Source: Caballeronia sp. dw_276
GTDB lineage: Bacteria > Pseudomonadota > Gammaproteobacteria > Burkholderiales > Burkholderiaceae
Length of the DNA: 64,000 nucleotides
Direction: 5' to 3'
NCBI RefSeq assembly: GCF_018449635.1
Contig: NZ_JAAVUV010000002.1
Location: forward strand, 496,001 to 560,000
Below, piece after piece: positions 55,546-64,000 of this stretch. A model generated the notes under the pieces. It worked only from the letters and a program-made list of their open reading frames with translations, was not told the DNA's origin and did no database searches. The position numbers and the translations under genes were made by a program. Each line of letters opens with the position of its first letter. Position 1 is the first letter of the stretch.

Positions 55546-56454
55546 TTAACGTTCGGTCCGCAGCATTCTGCGCAAGTGATAAACGATGTACACCATCATG
55601 ATGGCGAACAGCACGACGGCAATCGCGGCCGAATAACCAATGCGGTAGTACTTGATCGCCTGGTCGTACATGTAATAGGCGAGCACGGTCGAACTTTCGT
55701 ACGGACCGCCTCCGCTCATCACGGAGATCAAATCGAAACTGCGCAACGCGCCGATGATGGTCACCACGATCGCCATGAACGTGGTCGGGCGCAGTTGCGG
55801 CAGGATCACATGCCACAACATTGTCCAGCCCTTCGCGCCTTCCATGCGCGCGGCCTCGATCTGCTCCGAATTCAGCGATGTCAGCCCCGTGAGGTACAGA
55901 ATCATGCAGTAGGCGGTCTGCGGCCAGAGCGCGGCGAAGATGATGCCGAAGGTGACGTATCGTGCGTCGCCGAGTACGGGGACGCCATGGCCGAGAATCA
56001 CCTTCAGCAAGCCGAAGGTCGGGTCGTAGAACCAGCTGAACATCAGGCCGACCACAACGCCCGACAACACGAACGGCGCAAAGAACAGCGACTTCACCAC
56101 GCGTATGCCGCGCACCGCCTGATTCAGGTACAGCGCGACGGCGAGGCCCATCGGCGGTGCGAGCAGGAACAGGATCAGCCAGAGTACGTTGTTCTTGAGC
56201 GCGGTATAAAACGTCGGGGCCTGAAACAATTCGATGTAGTTATCGAAGCCCGCGAAGGTCTTCTCCGTCATCCCGTCCCAGTTGTAGAAACTGAGCGTGA
56301 CGCTGGAAATGATCGGCCAGATCACGTAGATCGCGACCATGATGCAAGCAGGCGCCAGGAACAGGAACGCGGCCAGCCGCTGTTGCCGGGCGGTCGCAGA
56401 CATCCGCTTGCGCCGCTTCGGCTTGAGCTCTGCAACGCTGAGTGTTTCAGACAT
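55546..56454 (-). CDS. Sugar ABC transporter permease (LacF/MalF type)
   Basis: 302 residues with about six helices after a basic N-terminus (KPKRRKRMSATARQQRL). The coupling loop is QIEAARMEGAKGWTMLWHVILPQLRPTT. It belongs to the carbohydrate-uptake type 1 (CUT1) family. Encoded between the binding protein and the second permease in the galactoside operon. Confidence 0.94.
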   Translation of the reverse strand: MSETLSVAELKPKRRKRMSATARQQRLAAFLFLAPACIMVAIYVIWPIISSVTLSFYNWDGMTEKTFAGFDNYIELFQAPTFYTALKNNVLWLILFLLAPPMGLAVALYLNQAVRGIRVVKSLFFAPFVLSGVVVGLMFSWFYDPTFGLLKVILGHGVPVLGDARYVTFGIIFAALWPQTAYCMILYLTGLTSLNSEQIEAARMEGAKGWTMLWHVILPQLRPTTFMAIVVTIIGALRSFDLISVMSGGGPYESSTVLAYYMYDQAIKYYRIGYSAAIAVVLFAIMMVYIVYHLRRMLRTER

Positions 56455-56515
56455 ACGGTGCTCCCTGGTCCTTCAAAAAAGAGCGTCCCTTCGCGCGAAG
56501 GGACACCGTCCCGCG

Positions 56516-57760
56516 TTACTTCTTGTAAATGCGCTTACGCGTGGCTTCGAGTTGCGCCAGGATCGCATCCAGTTTGGTCGGATCGGAGACGAACTGCTGC
56601 ATGCCCTTCATGCCTTCATCGGCCATTTCCTTGGTCATGTCGCGATCATAGAACTGCGCGATACCGCCCTTCGTCTGCGACAGGATCTGGAAGCCGATCT
56701 TCGAGATGGGATCTTCCGGCTCAGGCGCCTTGCTGTTCGCCGGCAACGATCCAAGACCCTTCGCAAGCTGCGCGCTGATCTCAGGCGTTTCCACGAAAGC
56801 CAGGAACGTATGTGCGTCCGCCTTGTTCTTCGCCTTCGACGGAATATGCAGCGACTCCACCGGACCATCTTCGGCGGTCGGCACGTTGCTGTCGATGATC
56901 GGGAACTGGAAGTAGCCCATCTGCGGCTTGATGTTCTGCGGGAAGCCGGCGGTAATGAAGGTGCCCATCAGCATCATTGCGGCCTTGCCCTGGAACAGGA
57001 ACGGCTGCACGGCGTCGAGATCGTAGGAAAGCGAGTTGTCGATAAAGACCTTGCTGTCGATCAGTTCCTTCCATGCGGTGTAGACCTTCTTCACGCGCGG
57101 ATCGGTATAAGGCACATCGCCTGCCATGAGCTTCTGGTGGAACGCGTTGCCGTTGATGCGCAAGTCGAGGTAATCGAACCATCCGGCAAGCGTCCACGCA
57201 TCGCGGCCGGCAACCGCGACCGGCGCAATGCCCGCGGCCTGAAGCTTCTTGCAGGCATCGAGGAATTCAGGCCATGTCTTCGGCTCGGCGGTGATACCGG
57301 CCTTCTGGAACAGGTCCTTCCTGTAGAACATGCCCCACGAGTAGTACACGGTCGGCGCGGCGTACTGTTTGCCGTTGTACGTGGACGATTCTTTCGTCGA
57401 CGCGTACATGGAATCCCAGTTGTTCTTCTTCCAGTCGGGTGTCAGGTCTTCGAACAGGCCGCGTTTCGCGTAGTACGCCATGCGCTCGCCGTTGTGCCAG
57501 TTCACGATATCCGGCGCGACGGTCGAGAGCCAGCCGGGAAGCTGGACCTTGTACGCTTCTTCATCGACGAACGAAACCTTCACGTCGATATCCGGATGCG
57601 CTTTTTTGAATGCATCGAAGGTCTGCTGCCAGACCGTGCGCTGGCTAGCACCCTTGAACGCGATGTTCACCGTCAGCGTGCCCGCTTGCGCAAGGCTTGC
57701 TGTCGTCAACGCGACGGCTAACGCCATGCCGGTCAAGCCATGTCGAATCGAAATTTTCAT
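56516..57760 (-). CDS. Sugar ABC transporter substrate-binding protein
   Basis: 414 residues. A Sec signal peptide (GMALAVALTTASLAQA) precedes the mature GTLTVNIAF. It is a family 1 extracellular solute-binding protein: EAYKVQLPGWLSTVAPDIVNWHNGERM and YYSWGMFYRKDLFQKAGI are characteristic. It would deliver beta-galactosides or a related oligosaccharide to the two permeases, because a GH42 enzyme is encoded just upstream. Confidence 0.93.
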   Translation of the reverse strand: MKISIRHGLTGMALAVALTTASLAQAGTLTVNIAFKGASQRTVWQQTFDAFKKAHPDIDVKVSFVDEEAYKVQLPGWLSTVAPDIVNWHNGERMAYYAKRGLFEDLTPDWKKNNWDSMYASTKESSTYNGKQYAAPTVYYSWGMFYRKDLFQKAGITAEPKTWPEFLDACKKLQAAGIAPVAVAGRDAWTLAGWFDYLDLRINGNAFHQKLMAGDVPYTDPRVKKVYTAWKELIDSKVFIDNSLSYDLDAVQPFLFQGKAAMMLMGTFITAGFPQNIKPQMGYFQFPIIDSNVPTAEDGPVESLHIPSKAKNKADAHTFLAFVETPEISAQLAKGLGSLPANSKAPEPEDPISKIGFQILSQTKGGIAQFYDRDMTKEMADEGMKGMQQFVSDPTKLDAILAQLEATRKRIYKK

Positions 57761-57770
57761 AATTGTCTCC

Positions 57771-59726
57771 TCATCGATGAGTGTTGTTTGCTTTGTAAAT
57801 CGCGACGCCTTGCGGTTCTACATCCTCCTGCCCGACTATGAAACTGGCTGCATCAGTGATTCTGTGGACCGTCGCGTTGTAGTTGAAGACGTAAGTCAGC
57901 GGGCCGCGCCGGCTGATACGTATGCCTTCGGGCAACGGTTCTGCGTCGAGCCCTGCAGCTTTTGCGGATTCTCGAAAGATGGCTTGCGTCAGGGCGTCGT
58001 CGAAGAGACTTGCGAGGTAGCGGATCGATCCGTGACGCAGGATGGCGGGATGACCATCGGCGAAGTTGCTTTCGATCTGCACGCCCTCGCCCGCTTCAAT
58101 CAGGTCACGCCAGTGACGGCCTTCGCCGCGTTGCCCGACCTTCTCGGTCACGTTGGGACGCATCGATTCAACGCGCCAGACGCGCATTGGGATCAACTGG
58201 GCGAGTTCCGCGCCTGGCGGCAACGTTTCAGGAATGGTCAGGTTTTGCGTTTTCGATCCCGTGCGTGGTCCGAGCACGACTTGCGCGCCGCTTGCGGCAA
58301 GCCTCGCGGCAAAGTCATCCGGCACGACGGGCAGCGGCGGCACCACAATGAGCTTGTACTTGTCCAGTGGCGCGTCCACCGGAACGATGTCGACGTCGAG
58401 CCCGAGGCTGCGCAAGGCGCTGTAGTACTCGAACGCGAAACGCGGATAGTGAAAGTCGACGCCTTGCGGATGAATCTCGAACAGCCACTTGGCTTCATAG
58501 TCCCAGACGAGTGCAACTTTCGTGGCAACAGGCAACTCGCCGTCTTCCAGCACGACCCGATCGATCTCCTTTGCCACCAGCGACGCTTCCTTGCCGCCCA
58601 GATCGAGCTGGTTATCGGGCGTATTCAAACCTGCATGCATTTGCTCCTGCGCGAACGGCGCCTGCCGCCAGCGGAAATACGAAACGCATCCCGCGCCATG
58701 CGCGAACGCTTCCCAACTCCAGAGCTTCACCATGCCCGGCAGCGGCGCGGGATTCCAATGCGCCCAGTTCACGGGTCCGGGCTGCTGCTCCATGACCCAG
58801 AACGGCAGCTTCGACATGCCGCGATACACATCGTGATTAAACGATGCAAAGTCCGGATGCCCTGTACGCAGCCACTTTGCCTTGATGGACGGATCGAACC
58901 ATTGCTCTTCGAGCGCGCCGAGCGGATAGCTATCCCATGTCGCAATATCCAGGTCTGCCGCAACCTTGTAGTGATCGAATTCGGTGAAAAGCTGCATGAA
59001 GTTGTGCGCGACTGGACGCTCCGGCGAATGCGCGCGGATGATGTCGGTCTGCATGCGATTAAAGCGCACGACTTCGTCGGAAGAGAAACGGCGGAAATCC
59101 AGCCGATGCGACGGATGCGCCTCCGTCACGGTCGCGACCGGCAGGTCGATCTCGTCGAAACTGCGATATTCCATGCTCCAGAAAACCGTGCCCCACGCGG
59201 TGTTGAGCGAATCGATGCTTTTATAGCGCTGCTTGAGCCACGCCCGAAAGCGCTGCAATGCAGCCGGCGAATAACTCACCACCGTGTTGTGGCAGCCGAA
59301 CTCGTTGTCCGTTTGCCAAAACGCGACGGCGGGATGTTTGCCGTATCGTTCGGCAACCGCCGTACAGATTTTCTGCGATGCCTCGAAGTATGAAGGCGAC
59401 GAAAAATCGTAATGACGGCGGGAACCGAACGCGCGCGGACGGCCGTCCGCGCCGATGGGCAAGATGTCCGGATGACGATCGATCAGCCACTTTGGCGGCG
59501 TCGCGGTCGGCGTGCACATGACGACTTTGAGGCCAGCGCGGCCAAGCGTGTCGATCGCGCGATCGAGCCAGTCCCACTGATATTCACCCGGCGACGGTTC
59601 AATCCGGCTCCACGCGAATTCCGCAATCCGGACGCGGTCGATGCCAAGCGCCTTCATGCGCGCCGCATCGTCTTCCCACATCGATTCCGACCAGTGTTCC
59701 GGGTAATAACAGACTCCAAGACGCAT
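57771..59726 (-). CDS. GH42 beta-galactosidase
   Basis: 651 residues without a signal peptide, so it is cytoplasmic. GH42 catalytic pair: acid/base Glu142 (QTDNEFGC) and nucleophile Glu313 (VMEQQPGPVNW). These positions match the usual Thermus A4 numbering (141/312) almost exactly. The N-terminus RLGVCYYPEHW is a GH42 hallmark. It cleaves beta-galactosides brought in by the transporter encoded around it. The operon order is ATPase, beta-galactosidase, binding protein, two permeases. Confidence 0.95.
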   Translation of the reverse strand: MRLGVCYYPEHWSESMWEDDAARMKALGIDRVRIAEFAWSRIEPSPGEYQWDWLDRAIDTLGRAGLKVVMCTPTATPPKWLIDRHPDILPIGADGRPRAFGSRRHYDFSSPSYFEASQKICTAVAERYGKHPAVAFWQTDNEFGCHNTVVSYSPAALQRFRAWLKQRYKSIDSLNTAWGTVFWSMEYRSFDEIDLPVATVTEAHPSHRLDFRRFSSDEVVRFNRMQTDIIRAHSPERPVAHNFMQLFTEFDHYKVAADLDIATWDSYPLGALEEQWFDPSIKAKWLRTGHPDFASFNHDVYRGMSKLPFWVMEQQPGPVNWAHWNPAPLPGMVKLWSWEAFAHGAGCVSYFRWRQAPFAQEQMHAGLNTPDNQLDLGGKEASLVAKEIDRVVLEDGELPVATKVALVWDYEAKWLFEIHPQGVDFHYPRFAFEYYSALRSLGLDVDIVPVDAPLDKYKLIVVPPLPVVPDDFAARLAASGAQVVLGPRTGSKTQNLTIPETLPPGAELAQLIPMRVWRVESMRPNVTEKVGQRGEGRHWRDLIEAGEGVQIESNFADGHPAILRHGSIRYLASLFDDALTQAIFRESAKAAGLDAEPLPEGIRISRRGPLTYVFNYNATVHRITDAASFIVGQEDVEPQGVAIYKANNTHR

Positions 59727-59737
59727 ACGAAGCGCTC

Positions 59738-60880
59738 CTACGCAAAGTGAGGAATGGCGGCCGACGTGACGGCGAAACCGTCTTCGGTGAAGAGATGACA
59801 GGAAGCGGGCGGCACGTTGAACGCGACGCTTTCGCCTTGTTTCGGCGTCCTGTCGCCCGGCGCCTTGGCGATGAGAACCGCGCCGCCGGGTTGTTCCAGG
59901 TGCAGATAGCTGTGCTCGCCGAGTTGCTCGACAAGCGACACCGTGCGCGTGATTTGCTGTTGTGACGCGTTGCTTGCGATCGGTTCGAGGTGCTCGGGGC
60001 GAATGCCGAGCGTCACGATTTGATTCGGCGTCAACGCATCGCCGTTTGCTTGAACTTCGAGTTGTTCGTTGGTGCCATCGAGTGATATCAACACGTCTTC
60101 GACATTGGCGGATATCACGCGCGCGGGCAGGAAATTCATCCGCGGTGAGCCGATAAACCCGGCCACGAAGCGGCTCTTCGGCCGGTGATACAACTCGAGC
60201 GGCGCGCCGACTTGCGCGATGCTGCCGTACTTGGCGGTATCGGCGCCGGCGTGCAGCAACACGATCTTGTCCGCAAGCGTCATGGCTTCGATCTGGTCGT
60301 GGGTCACGTAGACGACGCTGGCTTTATCGAATTGCTTGTGCAGGCGCGCGATCTCGACGCGCGTTTGTCCGCGCAGCGTGGCGTCGAGATTGGAGAGCGG
60401 TTCGTCGAAGAGGAACACGCTCGGGCTGCGCACGATCGCCCGTCCGATTGCAACCCGCTGGCGTTGTCCGCCGGACAACTCCTTCGGCCTTCTTTCGAGC
60501 AAGGCTTCGAGCTGCAGAACGCGGGCGGCTTCCCTGACCTTTTGATCGATGACATCTTTCGGCGTCTTCGCCAGCGTCAACCCGAACGCCATGTTCTGGT
60601 AGACGGTCATGTGCGGAAAGAGCGCGTAGCTCTGGAACACCATCGCCACGCCGCGTTGGGCGGCGGGTACTTCGTTCACGAGTTTTCCGTCGATATACAG
60701 ATCGCCGTCGGTGATGTCTTCAAGACCGGCGATCATGCGCAAAAGCGTGGATTTTCCGCAACCCGATGGACCGAGGAACACACAAAACTCGTGCGCGCCG
60801 ATTTCCAGATCGACGTCGCGAATCACCGGCGCGTGGTCGCCGTACGCTTTCTGAACTGATCGTAAAGAGATGCTCGCCAT
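59738..60880 (-). CDS. Sugar ABC transporter ATP-binding protein (MalK/UgpC/MsmK type)
   Basis: 380 residues. Walker A GPSGCGKST is near residues 37-45, the signature [17 protein letters not shown] and Walker B VFLFDEPLSNLD are intact, and a C-terminal OB-fold regulatory region follows (from about 235). It is the first gene of the leftward operon and energises the two permeases at its end. The LacI-type palindrome lies 35 bases upstream. Confidence 0.95.
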   Translation of the reverse strand: MASISLRSVQKAYGDHAPVIRDVDLEIGAHEFCVFLGPSGCGKSTLLRMIAGLEDITDGDLYIDGKLVNEVPAAQRGVAMVFQSYALFPHMTVYQNMAFGLTLAKTPKDVIDQKVREAARVLQLEALLERRPKELSGGQRQRVAIGRAIVRSPSVFLFDEPLSNLDATLRGQTRVEIARLHKQFDKASVVYVTHDQIEAMTLADKIVLLHAGADTAKYGSIAQVGAPLELYHRPKSRFVAGFIGSPRMNFLPARVISANVEDVLISLDGTNEQLEVQANGDALTPNQIVTLGIRPEHLEPIASNASQQQITRTVSLVEQLGEHSYLHLEQPGGAVLIAKAPGDRTPKQGESVAFNVPPASCHLFTEDGFAVTSAAIPHFA

Positions 60881-60914
60881 GCCGACGTCTCCGTGTTTTA
60901 CCGAGGAGACAAAC

Positions 60915-60936
60915 GAAGGTTAAGCGCTTAACCTTC
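60915..60936. promoter_or_regulatory. Perfect 22-bp palindrome, LacI-family operator
   Basis: The central AAGGTTAAGCGCTTAACCTT (60916-60935) is extended by one matching base at each side. Its AAGCGCTT core is a standard LacI/GalR-family operator core. It sits between the divergent ATPase and lacI-type genes, so it is the predicted site for that regulator and may serve both promoters. Confidence 0.85.
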
Positions 60937-61161
60937 TGCCGGTGAAAAAACGATCCACCGAAAGGATCGCTTCGTCTGGCTGTCTCCGTCTTGTGTTTTT
61001 GAATTGCCTTGGATGCAAATCTAGCCGTCTCCGCAGATTTACACAAATGCCGGGAAGCCATCCCAAAATATGAGAACAAGCAGCGATACTTGCACATGGC
61101 AGCGTGATCGCAGACCTTAGGCGACGTTCCGGACCGCGTTAACCCTTCCCACAGAGATTCG

Positions 61162-62181
61162 ATGACCACATTGGCCGAAGTCGCCGCGCGCGCGGGCGTT
61201 ACGCCCGCCACCGTTTCCAACGTGCTGAGGAAACGCGGCAAGGTTGGCGAAGCGACGCGGCAGCGTGTGCTCGAAGCGGTGGACGCGCTTGGGTATCGGC
61301 CGCACCTGACTGCTCGCGCACTCGCCGAAGGCAGCGCGCCGACGCTCGCGCTGATGGTGTCGAGCATCGCGAATCCGTTTTATCCCGAGTTCGCGCTCGC
61401 CGCCGAGCGCGCGGCGCGCAAGAATGGCCGCTTCCTGATCGTCTGCAACACCAACGAAGATCCCGTGATCGCGCGTGCGTATCTCGATCAGATTGCGGGG
61501 ACGTTATCGGAAGGCGTACTTGTGATGAACGCGCGGCTCGACTTCGAAGACCTCGAAAAGACCCTCGCGCGCGGCACGCCGATCGTGCTGTGCATGTGGG
61601 AACGGCCGGATGTATCGCCGGGATTGCCGTGCGTGGCCGTCGATTTTTTTGCAGCGGGGACGCTCGCCGCGCAGCATTTGCTGGACCTCGGACATACGCG
61701 GATAGGTGCGATCGTCGGGAGCAAGCGCGACGGAGTACAGGCGGCCCGTTACGAAGGCTTTTGCCACACATTGCAAGCGGCCGGCGTTGCTCATCTGGAG
61801 CACGACGTGCGCTTTACGCGTGATGAAGTACAACGCGGCTACGAAGCTGCATCCGAATTGCTGAGCGCCCGCCCGGACCTCACGGCCATTTTCGCGACCA
61901 ACGACCTGCCGGCACTGGGCGCAATGCACGCGGCGGCCGATCGCGGCATGCGCATTCCGCAAGACCTTTCGGTGATCGGCATCACCGATATTCAGCTCGC
62001 CCGGGAATCGCGGCCGGGTTTATCGACGATTGCCGTGCCTACCGATGCCGCCGCCGCAATGGCCGTCGAGCTGCTCGAAGCGCTGATCGAAAACGGCGGC
62101 CGCGACGCGGAAGCGCCAATGCGCGTTGCGCCCCAGCCGGTGCTGGTGCAACGCGCATCGACGGGGCGCGTGCGCGGTTGA
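61162..62181 (+). CDS. LacI-family transcriptional regulator
   Basis: 339 residues. The N-terminal helix-turn-helix and hinge (TTLAEVAARAGVTPATVSNVL ... GYRPHLTARAL) occupy residues 1-60. The sugar-binding core follows, with FATNDLPALGAMHAAADRGMRIPQDLSVIGITD near 245-275. It should repress the divergent galactoside operon from the 22-bp palindrome until a sugar binds. It converges on the flavoprotein gene with a one-base gap. Confidence 0.94.
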   Translation: MTTLAEVAARAGVTPATVSNVLRKRGKVGEATRQRVLEAVDALGYRPHLTARALAEGSAPTLALMVSSIANPFYPEFALAAERAARKNGRFLIVCNTNEDPVIARAYLDQIAGTLSEGVLVMNARLDFEDLEKTLARGTPIVLCMWERPDVSPGLPCVAVDFFAAGTLAAQHLLDLGHTRIGAIVGSKRDGVQAARYEGFCHTLQAAGVAHLEHDVRFTRDEVQRGYEAASELLSARPDLTAIFATNDLPALGAMHAAADRGMRIPQDLSVIGITDIQLARESRPGLSTIAVPTDAAAAMAVELLEALIENGGRDAEAPMRVAPQPVLVQRASTGRVRG

Positions 62182-62182
62182 T

Positions 62183-63568
62183 TTACGCGCGTTCCGGCAC
62201 CTTTGCAAACAACAGATTCAACCCTTCCGCGATGGTCGGATGCGCGAGGATCGCGTCCCTCAACGCGGTGTACGGAAGCTTGCCGAGCATCGCCATTTGC
62301 ACCACTGCCACGACTTCGCCAGCGTTCGAGCCGAACATCGTGAAGCCGAGAATGCGGTCCGAATCCGCCGCGACAATCGCCTTCATGAAGCCGTGTGTAT
62401 CGCCCGTCGTGCGAGCGCGCGGGACGCCGGTCATCGGCAACTTCGCGACACGTACGGCAATGCCTTGGCGTTGTGCATCGGTTTCATTGAGGCCGACACG
62501 CGCCAGTTCCGGTTCGATGAACAATGCGTACGGAATTACGCGGTCGCGCGTGGTCAGCGTGCCGCCGGCGAGCTGCGATTTCTGCACGCGATAGTCATCG
62601 AACGATGCATGCGTGAACATCGGCGTACCGGCCACCTCGCCGATCGCCCAGGTATTCGGCGCGGAGGTCGCAAGACGCTCGTCGACCTTGATGAAACCAC
62701 GGGCATCGAGTTCGACGCCCGCAACATCCAGCCCGATGTTCGCCGTGCGCGGCACGCGTCCCGTCGCGACGAGAATATGCGTACCGTTGAGGCTCGAACC
62801 ATCGTTGAGATCCAACGTTACGGATTCACCCGAGCGACCGCTCACGCGCAGCGTCTTCACGGAAACACGCACATCGATTCCTTCTTTTGCGAATGCGGAT
62901 TCAATGGCATCGGTTACGTCCGCATCTTCGCGCACTGCAACGCGCGGCGCTTCCTGAACGACCGTCACCTTGCTGCCAAGCCGGCGAAACGCTTGCGCCA
63001 TTTCCAGCCCGATATAACCACCGCCGATCACGATCAAATGTTCCGGCAAGGTGTCGAGCGCAAGCGCTTCGACGTGCGTCATCGGGTTCGCATCGCGCAG
63101 ACCGGGGACATCGGGAACCGCTGCGTACGTGCCCGTGTTGATGAACACATGATCGCCTTCCACCACCCGTTCCTGCCCATCGTTCATTGCCACCTGAATG
63201 CGGCGCGGCGCCACGAAACGTCCTGAACCGAGGATCAGGTCGAAGCCCGATGCGGCGAACGCTTTTGCGTTGATATCGACCATGCCGTCCACCACTTCAC
63301 GTACCCGGCGATGCACTTTCGTCATATCCACTTTGTTGTCATGCGCGCCGCCTTGCAGGATGTCTGCTGATTGAACCGCGTGCATGATTCGTGCGCTTTG
63401 AATCAGCGCCTTGCTCGGGATACACGCAATGTTGATACACGACCCGCCGATCATGCCTTCTTCCACTACGGCCACGCGCTTGCCTGCTTTCGCGAGTTCC
63501 ATCGCGAGGGTCTTTCCGCCTTTTCCGCCGCCCAGAAATACGTACTCGAACTTTTCGACTGTAGACAT
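62183..63568 (-). CDS. FAD-dependent disulfide oxidoreductase (mercuric-reductase/dihydrolipoamide-dehydrogenase type)
   Basis: 461 residues from the ATG at 63568, with AAAGGAG seven bases upstream. FAD motif EYVFLGGGKGGKTLA and redox pair Cys-x4-Cys in GGSCINIACIPSKA are intact. The NAD(P) motif LIVIGGGYIGLEMAQAFRRLGSKV follows. The C-terminal LAHPTIAEGLN keeps the His and Glu of the active-site dyad. The SCINIAC form is that of general class I reductases rather than authentic lipoamide dehydrogenase (CLNVGC), and no 2-oxoacid dehydrogenase genes are near. Its acceptor is therefore unknown. Confidence 0.9.
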   Translation of the reverse strand: MSTVEKFEYVFLGGGKGGKTLAMELAKAGKRVAVVEEGMIGGSCINIACIPSKALIQSARIMHAVQSADILQGGAHDNKVDMTKVHRRVREVVDGMVDINAKAFAASGFDLILGSGRFVAPRRIQVAMNDGQERVVEGDHVFINTGTYAAVPDVPGLRDANPMTHVEALALDTLPEHLIVIGGGYIGLEMAQAFRRLGSKVTVVQEAPRVAVREDADVTDAIESAFAKEGIDVRVSVKTLRVSGRSGESVTLDLNDGSSLNGTHILVATGRVPRTANIGLDVAGVELDARGFIKVDERLATSAPNTWAIGEVAGTPMFTHASFDDYRVQKSQLAGGTLTTRDRVIPYALFIEPELARVGLNETDAQRQGIAVRVAKLPMTGVPRARTTGDTHGFMKAIVAADSDRILGFTMFGSNAGEVVAVVQMAMLGKLPYTALRDAILAHPTIAEGLNLLFAKVPERA

Positions 63569-63740
63569 TTCAGCTCCTTTGAAGTTGGATGCGGGCCGTG
63601 CCCGTGCCGTGACTGAAATGTAGACCCGGGGACGTGAAATGCCTATGTCGTATCGGCTCGATTCACTGCTCGCGCGTCTCATGAGCTTTGGACATGCGCT
63701 GGTAAGATCGTGACGCCGTTGCTCTCAACTTGCGAAATGT

Positions 63741-64000
63741 ATGGATGCACTCGACCGGCTGATCCAGTTGTCACGCCTGCAAGGCGCGCTTGATTTGCGT
63801 TGCCTCTTGAGCGGCGAGTGGGCGCTCGACCATCCGCCGGCGCCCCCGAGCGAGGCCGTGTATCACGTCGTGCTCGAAGGAACTTGTCTGCTCAAGTTTC
63901 GCGGACAGGAAGATGTAAGGCTGGAAACTGGCGATATCGTGATGCTGCCGCGCGGGGACGCGCATGTGCTGCAAGGTGAGGAATCGTCGGATCAATCCGT
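63741..64000 (+). CDS. AraC-family regulator with N-terminal cupin, 5' part only (cut by the right edge)
   Basis: The ATG at 63741 opens a frame of 86 codons to the window edge without a stop. It begins MDALDRLIQLSRLQGALDLR and continues with WALDHP, YHVVLEGTCLLKF and ETGDIVMLPRGDAHVL. These are hallmarks of the Cupin_6 sensor domain found at the N-terminus of AraC-type regulators. The DNA-binding domain would lie beyond the window. It is divergent from the flavoprotein gene at 63568. Confidence 0.75.
   Translation, partial: MDALDRLIQLSRLQGALDLRCLLSGEWALDHPPAPPSEAVYHVVLEGTCLLKFRGQEDVRLETGDIVMLPRGDAHVLQGEESSDQS

Noticed and set aside
57480..59393. 637-codon frame antisense to the beta-galactosidase
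   Set aside because: Covers a gene with exact GH42 catalytic positions; the antisense product looks like no known protein.

Overview
The window reads as chromosomal DNA of a GC-rich beta-proteobacterium, most likely Burkholderiaceae (Paraburkholderia/Caballeronia type). This rests on codon usage, long antisense open frames typical of high-GC DNA, and the character of the proteins. It is inference; no rRNA or other phylogenetic marker is present. I see no tRNA, rRNA, insertion sequence, phage gene or CRISPR array.

Bases 1-37240 are dominated by genes for acquiring and breaking down organic sulfur compounds. There are three flavin-dependent class II (luciferase-like) monooxygenases at 321, 6999 and 15668. 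A DszC/SfnB-like acyl-CoA-dehydrogenase-fold monooxygenase lies at 11520. A MetNIQ-type importer runs leftward from 11058 to 8417. A long rightward block (13119-26823) holds a TonB-dependent receptor, a monooxygenase, an aldo/keto reductase, a DszB-like protein, a complete peptide-type ABC importer and a TonB-ExbB-ExbD set. A leftward block (33087-26884) holds a flavoprotein, a 2Fe-2S protein, a JmjC-type oxygenase, a second peptide-type binding protein and a second DszB-like protein. A triple-rhodanese protein, an SsuA-like sulfonate-binding protein and an amidohydrolase follow. Both DszB-like proteins would normally be labelled ABC substrate-binding proteins. However, neither has a signal peptide, and both keep the Cys, His and Arg that form the active site of the sulfinate desulfinase DszB. 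With the DszA-like and DszC-like enzymes nearby, the region looks like an undescribed import-and-desulfurise system. A CIRCE-controlled groES-groEL pair, a D-2-hydroxyacid dehydrogenase, an FAD oxidoreductase and a DUF3088 protein are interspersed near the left end.

Bases 37241-46119 are mixed. They hold a secreted GH27 alpha-galactosidase lipoprotein, an OmpW porin and a small RMF-like protein. A GntR regulator is divergent from a Tat-exported MmgE/PrpD protein. An arsenic operon follows (ArsR, ACR3, ArsH and a small trailing gene), then a GFA-family protein.

Bases 46391-53959 hold a tight DUF2760-Hsp70-Hsp70 operon, an exported argininosuccinate-lyase-like protein and two small exported or membrane proteins. 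Bases 53981-62181 carry a DUF6622-like membrane protein and a leftward galactoside operon (ATPase, GH42 beta-galactosidase, sugar-binding protein, two permeases). A divergent LacI regulator faces this operon across a perfect 22-bp palindrome. The window closes with a mercuric-reductase-like flavoprotein and the start of an AraC-family regulator.
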